In this document: positions 59,369-64,000 of the stretch, in pieces
How the letters are laid out: each line of letters starts with the position of its first letter
Numbering within the stretch: position 1 is the first letter of the stretch
From: Rhodocollybia butyracea
Taxonomy: Eukaryota > Basidiomycota > Agaricomycetes > Agaricales > Omphalotaceae
Assembly (NCBI GenBank): GCA_015501585.1
Contig: JADNRY010000092.1
Span: 62,001-126,000 of the forward strand
Direction: 5' to 3'
DNA: 64,000 bases
The notes under the pieces: generated by a model
Seen by the model: the letters and a program-made list of their open reading frames with translations, nothing else
Databases searched by the model: none
Told to the model about the DNA's origin: nothing
Made by a program: the position numbers and the translations under genes

Positions 59369-61648
59369 CTATCTTTTACCGCTTAATTTCTTGGCGACCA
59401 CTCTCAACACGACGGCACAAACACCCAACCCAACAAGTAGGATATAGGGTGGAAGCTGAGAGAGTGTCTGTGGGTCAAGATTTGGAGAAGATTGCCAGTA
59501 CTTGTGGTCAAAGATGCGAGGTCGGTTGGATGTGGATGGGGTGAAGCGGAATAAGCCATTCCAGACTTTGCGTATAATGGGCCACTCTGAGAACGAGTCA
59601 TCCTTGGTGGACTCTCGAGCCGCCTCTCCAGTCGTTGCCTTTTCTTGCTCCTCAGTCTTGACCTCATCAGGTTGTTGCCCTTCCCTTGCTACATTTGCTG
59701 TCTCTAGTTCCTTAATCTCAACTTCCAGCACACCGACTTTTTGTTCTACCTCGGTCAACCGAGCGTTAAAAGTCTGTAAGAGTTGTGTGGTTTCAGCGAT
59801 AGAAGCACGCAGCATCTTCTCCTCCTCAGTCTCTTCCGGTTCTGCAGCGGTAGGACCATCATCGAAGATAAAGTCGTCAGTCTCGGGTAAGGAGACCAGA
59901 GAGGGATGAATGGGGATCTCTGGAAGTGGTCGAGAAGGAGTGTGTGTTCCAGATCCAGATCCAACATTGGGAGTTATAAGTTCTAAAGCCTCCCTGGTCT
60001 CCCCTAGAATAACTCTGGTCGCTTCCGCGTCCCCAAAAATGTCTTTGGCACTCGATAGGGAAGACGCCATAGATGCGGGTACTTGCGAAGGTACTCGCTT
60101 AGCAGTGGTCTTCCCTGGAGCAGCGGCCCCAAAATCATCTGCCTCTTCCTCCCAAGCATAAACTCCACCACGTTTTCGAGCTTTACCCTTCCCTTTCGAT
60201 ATCGAGAAGGTGTTACGGGCGAAACTACCATTCTTGCCTTGTTGAGTGGAGTTGAGCTTTGCGAGACTGGGGTGATTACTGATGGCATCTTCCGACACAT
60301 CTCCTTTAGCCAAAAGGTCCTCGATAGACGGCTCTTCCTCTCCAGGAAAACGGGCGGAGAGGTCACTTCCGCTCTCAGGTGGAGTTGGGAGGGGCGAGAG
60401 GCAGTAATCGTAGAGGCATCGTAGTCTTCCACTGGAGAAGCGATCACTTCAAAAGCATTAGGTTCACCGCCATCGTCGGAAGATGTAGGAGAATGAGAGC
60501 TACCAAAACTCCCGCTACTCGTGCTTCCACTTCTTTCCCTCCTCAGCTTTCGCAATTGTTCCAAGTCAAATTGGCGCTTGCCTTTGATCTCCTGCAACAT
60601 TTTGGCCGAAGTAGGATCACCTTCGTCGAAGCTAGAAGATCGTTCAAAGGAATCGACCATACCCTTGACTCTGCCGTTATGAGACCGACCATGGCCACGA
60701 CGAGGCTGGCTATGAAGGGAAGTCAATCCCGGGAGATGATTTGGGCTAAATGATATCATAGGAGAAAGGAGGTCCTCGGTAGAAGATGACGACGATGGAG
60801 AAGAATATACGGGTAGACCATTTGGAAAGGGAGAGATGTTACTACCGGTAAACCGTGATCGACTTTGTGGCTGGGACATTGAACGACGCCTACGATTAGG
60901 GGTAGAATCGTCGTCGACACCGTCATCTTGTGGAAGGGCTTCATCGATGAAAGGAAAGTTCATACTGTTGGTAGTACTTTCAAGCTCGTCGAAAAAGCCC
61001 CAGACCTGGCCCTTGAGAACATTCTGGCGCAAATTCTGAGATGCTCTCAGTAGTGCACTTTTCCACAGCTTGTTCACGCCATATCTAGAGAATGCTCAGG
61101 GCTGAGCACACCTAGAAATACAATTTGACTTACGTTTCCAGATCGTTGTCTTCCAATTTGAGAAAGACCTTGCCTGTGATTCTGCTTTCCCTGACAAAGT
61201 TGGCGATATCGCGAGCGACCTGTGGAGGAAGCTGCAGAGATTCTCCGGATTTGACTCGTAGCGCGGTAGAAAGATACGAGCACAGTTGCGACGGAGTCCA
61301 AAGCTTTGGATTTGGTGGAAGATCTTCTAGTGTCAGGGGTGATTCCCGAGTCACAAACTCCTTTGTAGGCGAAGGAGGAACTGGTAATGGACGAGGTAAG
61401 TTTTCCGCGGACAGACTGATACTATATCGATGTCTGTGACCACTACTATGTTTGCGTGGGCCAGGACTAGCCGGAGGAGTCTGTGGAACATAGTGATGAG
61501 TAGAAGAGTTGGAAATGGAACTTGAGCGTGAAAGGAGAGCAGTTGAAGTTGTTTTTATGGCATACGGGTGAGCATTCGGCTTGTCTTTTGTCGGTGAGCC
61601 AGAACGAGGAAAGGTGAATTCACGGGAGTCACCCTTTATCGTGCTCAT
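59369..61648 (-). CDS. SAM-like domain, tail-anchored protein, about 743 aa, one frame break
   Basis: Exons are 61648-61134 and 61084-59369. A Ser/Pro-rich N-terminus leads to a sterile-alpha-motif-like segment (WTPSQLCSYLSTALRVKSGE, FVRESRITGKVFLKLEDNDL, ETYGVNKLWKSALLRASQNL). A long disordered region and a coiled coil follow (LLQTFNARLTEVEQKVGVLE). The last 25 residues form a hydrophobic helix with a basic end (YILLVGLGVCAVVLRVV then AKKLSGKR), fitting a tail anchor in the ER or mitochondrial outer membrane. The frame shifts near 60412 (SPVEDYDA to LSPLPTPPESGSDLSARF) by one missing base. Adding one base makes the spliced length a multiple of three. Confidence 0.75.
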
Positions 61649-61828
61649 CGTTGCAAACGTTGAGCAAACTCAGTAGAGTGGGACAGAATGAGATCACCGC
61701 AGAGCGCTTAATTTATGTAAACGGAGCACGTTGTATCAAGCGCTTGCCTTCCACCTTGAGGCCACAAGCCAACCACAAGCTGCAACTTTACCCCATAAAT
61801 TTATGTCTAGTCTCTTTCACGAACCATC
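61649..61828. promoter_or_regulatory. Short shared promoter between divergent genes
   Basis: This is 180 bp between the start of the SAM-like gene (minus) and the DUF4045 gene (plus). It must hold both core promoters. No clear TATA box is seen. Confidence 0.4.
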
Positions 61829-64000
61829 ATGACTTCGCCATCATCTCGCTCACGATACTCAGATTTGCCCTTAAAGCCCGACAATGCAGAAGGTGTTGGC
61901 GAATGGGCGCGCAAGATCAAAGCTTTGCAGCAACAAGTTGATGCAGACGAAGAAGCAGAACATAAACGTCTTCAGGATGAGATTGCTGCGTCCAGAATTG
62001 CCAGAAAAAGACGCAGCAAAGGTGTAGTGTCTCCGACTAGTACTAGCTTTGGTCAGTCACTACAGTCCTCCATTAGTCCATCATCTTATTCTGTTGCAGC
62101 CGAATCGGTAGGCGATCTCAAGCCCATTGCTGACCGCCAGCAAAATCAAGCAGAGGCTTCCGAGAAACTAGCTGGAAACTCCAATTCCGATGTCACGAAT
62201 TCCATCGCTAATGCACGAGCCTGGATGTCTTCTACATCTGTCGGCGCTTCGGCGTCCAAACCCTCTGGGCCTATTTCTCTTGCAGCATTCATGGGTGGTC
62301 GTGCAACAGGTCCAGTGCTGAATAAGCATGCTCCTCAGCAGGATGCTCACGATCCTACGCAGTTTGAGGACCGTACCCGTATCACTGCTCCACATCCCGT
62401 ATTTGGAAGAGGAGGCGTTGCAATGCCTGGAATGGCAGCTTCCAATCGATTTCCTCGCAAAGAAGAAAATGGCAACACACCTGTCGTGTCGCCCAAGTAT
62501 AGTAATAGTCGAGTACCTCTGCTTGAAACCCCTCCACTTGCAGTCAGAGAACGCTCTGCATCACCTACCAAATCAGGCTCTGTTTCGCCTCGGCGAAATG
62601 ACGGTCGAGACAGGATGACAAGTACACCAGATGGATCGTCTGCGAGCATTGCGGCGCCGCGTTCTGCTTCGCCACAGAAGCGGGAACGCACGTTTAGCAG
62701 CCCATCTCCCGCTTTCCCTCTTGCAACTGCCAGCTCTTCGTCGGAAAAAGAGAGGCCTGCGTCTCCTTTGAAAACTGCTCCGCGAGAACGCACCATTAGC
62801 ACGCCTGGTGGTAACTCTAAAGTGGCCCCTGCTGTATCAGGACCCGAAACCATTCCAGCTAGTCGTCCTATCTCGACGAGTTTTACGCCTCCCAAAGCTC
62901 CCACCCAAGCCCCTCGGTCTCCTCCCTACAAGTCGCCTGTGGTAACACCCTCGTTGGCGAAACCCATTCGACCCGATCCCAAACCTTCTCCTCAGGCACC
63001 ACAGCTCACAATTTCCCCGAATACTTCACCGGCATTTTTGAAACCACCCGTACAGAAAGAGCCTACTCCCAGTATCAGTCGTTTGCAAGGGCGAGGCTTT
63101 GTACAGAACATGGTCAAAGTCAGTAAAACATTGGAAAGCCCACCATCTTCGACTCAGACTACACCGGACCGACCAGGACGCAAGGCTTCAGTGTTAGATA
63201 GATGGCAATATCAGGGGTCACCCAGTCCCTCGCCCACGCCTCCTCCTTCAATAACATCGCCCAAACCTCTCGCCATGCGCAAATCTTGGTCAGTTGAGCC
63301 AACCGAGTCACCCAAACCTACGGTAGAGGTTCGTGCTACTCCGAAACCCGCGAAACCGTTTTCTTCAATGTCCAAGTCGGACACTGAGCCTGTTCTTCCT
63401 AGGCGAAATTCTCAACCTTCGCTTGACCCGCAAGGGACAGGACTAGGCTCAGCAACTACCCTGGTGGTCTTCAAACCATCCGCCGATGAAAAGGACCTGG
63501 ATTCCTTTAGAGACGTCAATGAGTTGGGGATTAAGCGCGGTGCTGCTCTGATCCCCACTCGACAGAAACTTCCAGTGGCTACTGGACTGCCTTTGAATCA
63601 CGTACGTTCATTTTGGTAAATTCATGTCGGATTATGCTCAAACGGAATGGTTTATATCTTCTTGCTTCTTGCCAATACATATATTTAATTCATTCATTTT
63701 GCTCCTTTTATCCATTTCTTTCTTTCTGATTCACAGCCAACGAAAGAACGAGCTCGCAAGCCCTCCAAAAAAACTCGAGGACCCGCTGAGGTCAAAGATG
63801 AGCCTGCGTCATTGATGCTCTCTGAACCGCCTCCCCCCTCCTTTACTCGTATCGTTACTTCAACGTCTGAATCTGAGTCTCCGGTATCGATTAAACTTCC
63901 CAAACCTGCTCCTGTCTCTAGATCTTCTAGTGGATCAAGCAATATGGGGAGAGTGACGGACCGTTGGGCTGAACAGGCTATCATTGGTGTGAAGCCAGTA
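61829..64000 (+). CDS. DUF4045-type protein (3' end outside window)
   Basis: Exon 1 is 61829-63601. An intron at 63602-63736 joins in phase, and exon 2 is open to the window edge. The N-terminal block MTSPSSRSRYSDLPLKPDNA, then EWARKIKALQQQVDADEEAE, and the block GPISLAAFMGGRATGPVLNK with DAHDPTQFEDRTRITAPHPV are what I recall of fungal DUF4045 proteins. Those often carry gelsolin-like repeats at the C-terminus, which would lie beyond 64000. The central part is long, disordered and full of SP/TP sites, so regulation by proline-directed kinases is likely. A role in actin dynamics is inferred from the family, not seen here. Confidence 0.7.

Overview
The window is nuclear DNA of a basidiomycete fungus, most likely a mushroom-forming Agaricomycete. 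The evidence is many 50-65 bp introns with GT(A/G)NG donors and CTRAY-type branch points, and families typical of that group: NACHT-TPR NLR-like protein, DUF6533 and DUF6534 membrane proteins, DUF7729 GPI proteins, and a Ngaro/PAT-type tyrosine-recombinase retrotransposon. No prokaryotic signals, tRNA, rRNA or CRISPR were found.

The left part (1-37 kb) is accessory. It holds an F-box protein (-), a NACHT-TPR gene (+) flanked by two diverged copies of a ~1.2 kb non-coding unit, and an 11-exon repeat-rich gene whose introns are all phase 0. Next come a DUF6534 membrane protein, a 677-aa conserved unknown (-), a secreted protein-kinase-like gene (-) and a small ABM-like barrel protein. A 5.0 kb Ngaro-like element follows, with complete A1...B1-A2-B2 split direct repeats. 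After it are three tandem DUF6533 paralogues (-) and a UTP-glucose-1-phosphate uridylyltransferase gene (-) with four reading-frame breaks.

The right part (38-64 kb) is denser and more conserved. It holds RPS8, LSM2, WDR83, an F-box protein with possible beta-propeller, PHO88/SND3, a TEN1-like OB-fold protein, two unknown nuclear-type proteins, RPS5, another conserved unknown, two tandem DUF7729 proteins, a SAM-domain tail-anchored protein and a DUF4045 protein that runs off the end.

A cross-cutting observation is that many genes carry one-base frame breaks, usually missing bases. RPS8, normally essential and otherwise perfect with all introns, has one; so do UGP1, the NACHT gene, the kinase-like gene, the SAM gene and others. 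This fits residual consensus indels of a long-read assembly better than mass pseudogenisation, and users should not call these genes dead without checking reads. Exon coordinates were derived by hand from splice sites and frame continuity. Where the spliced length closes to an intact frame, I say so.
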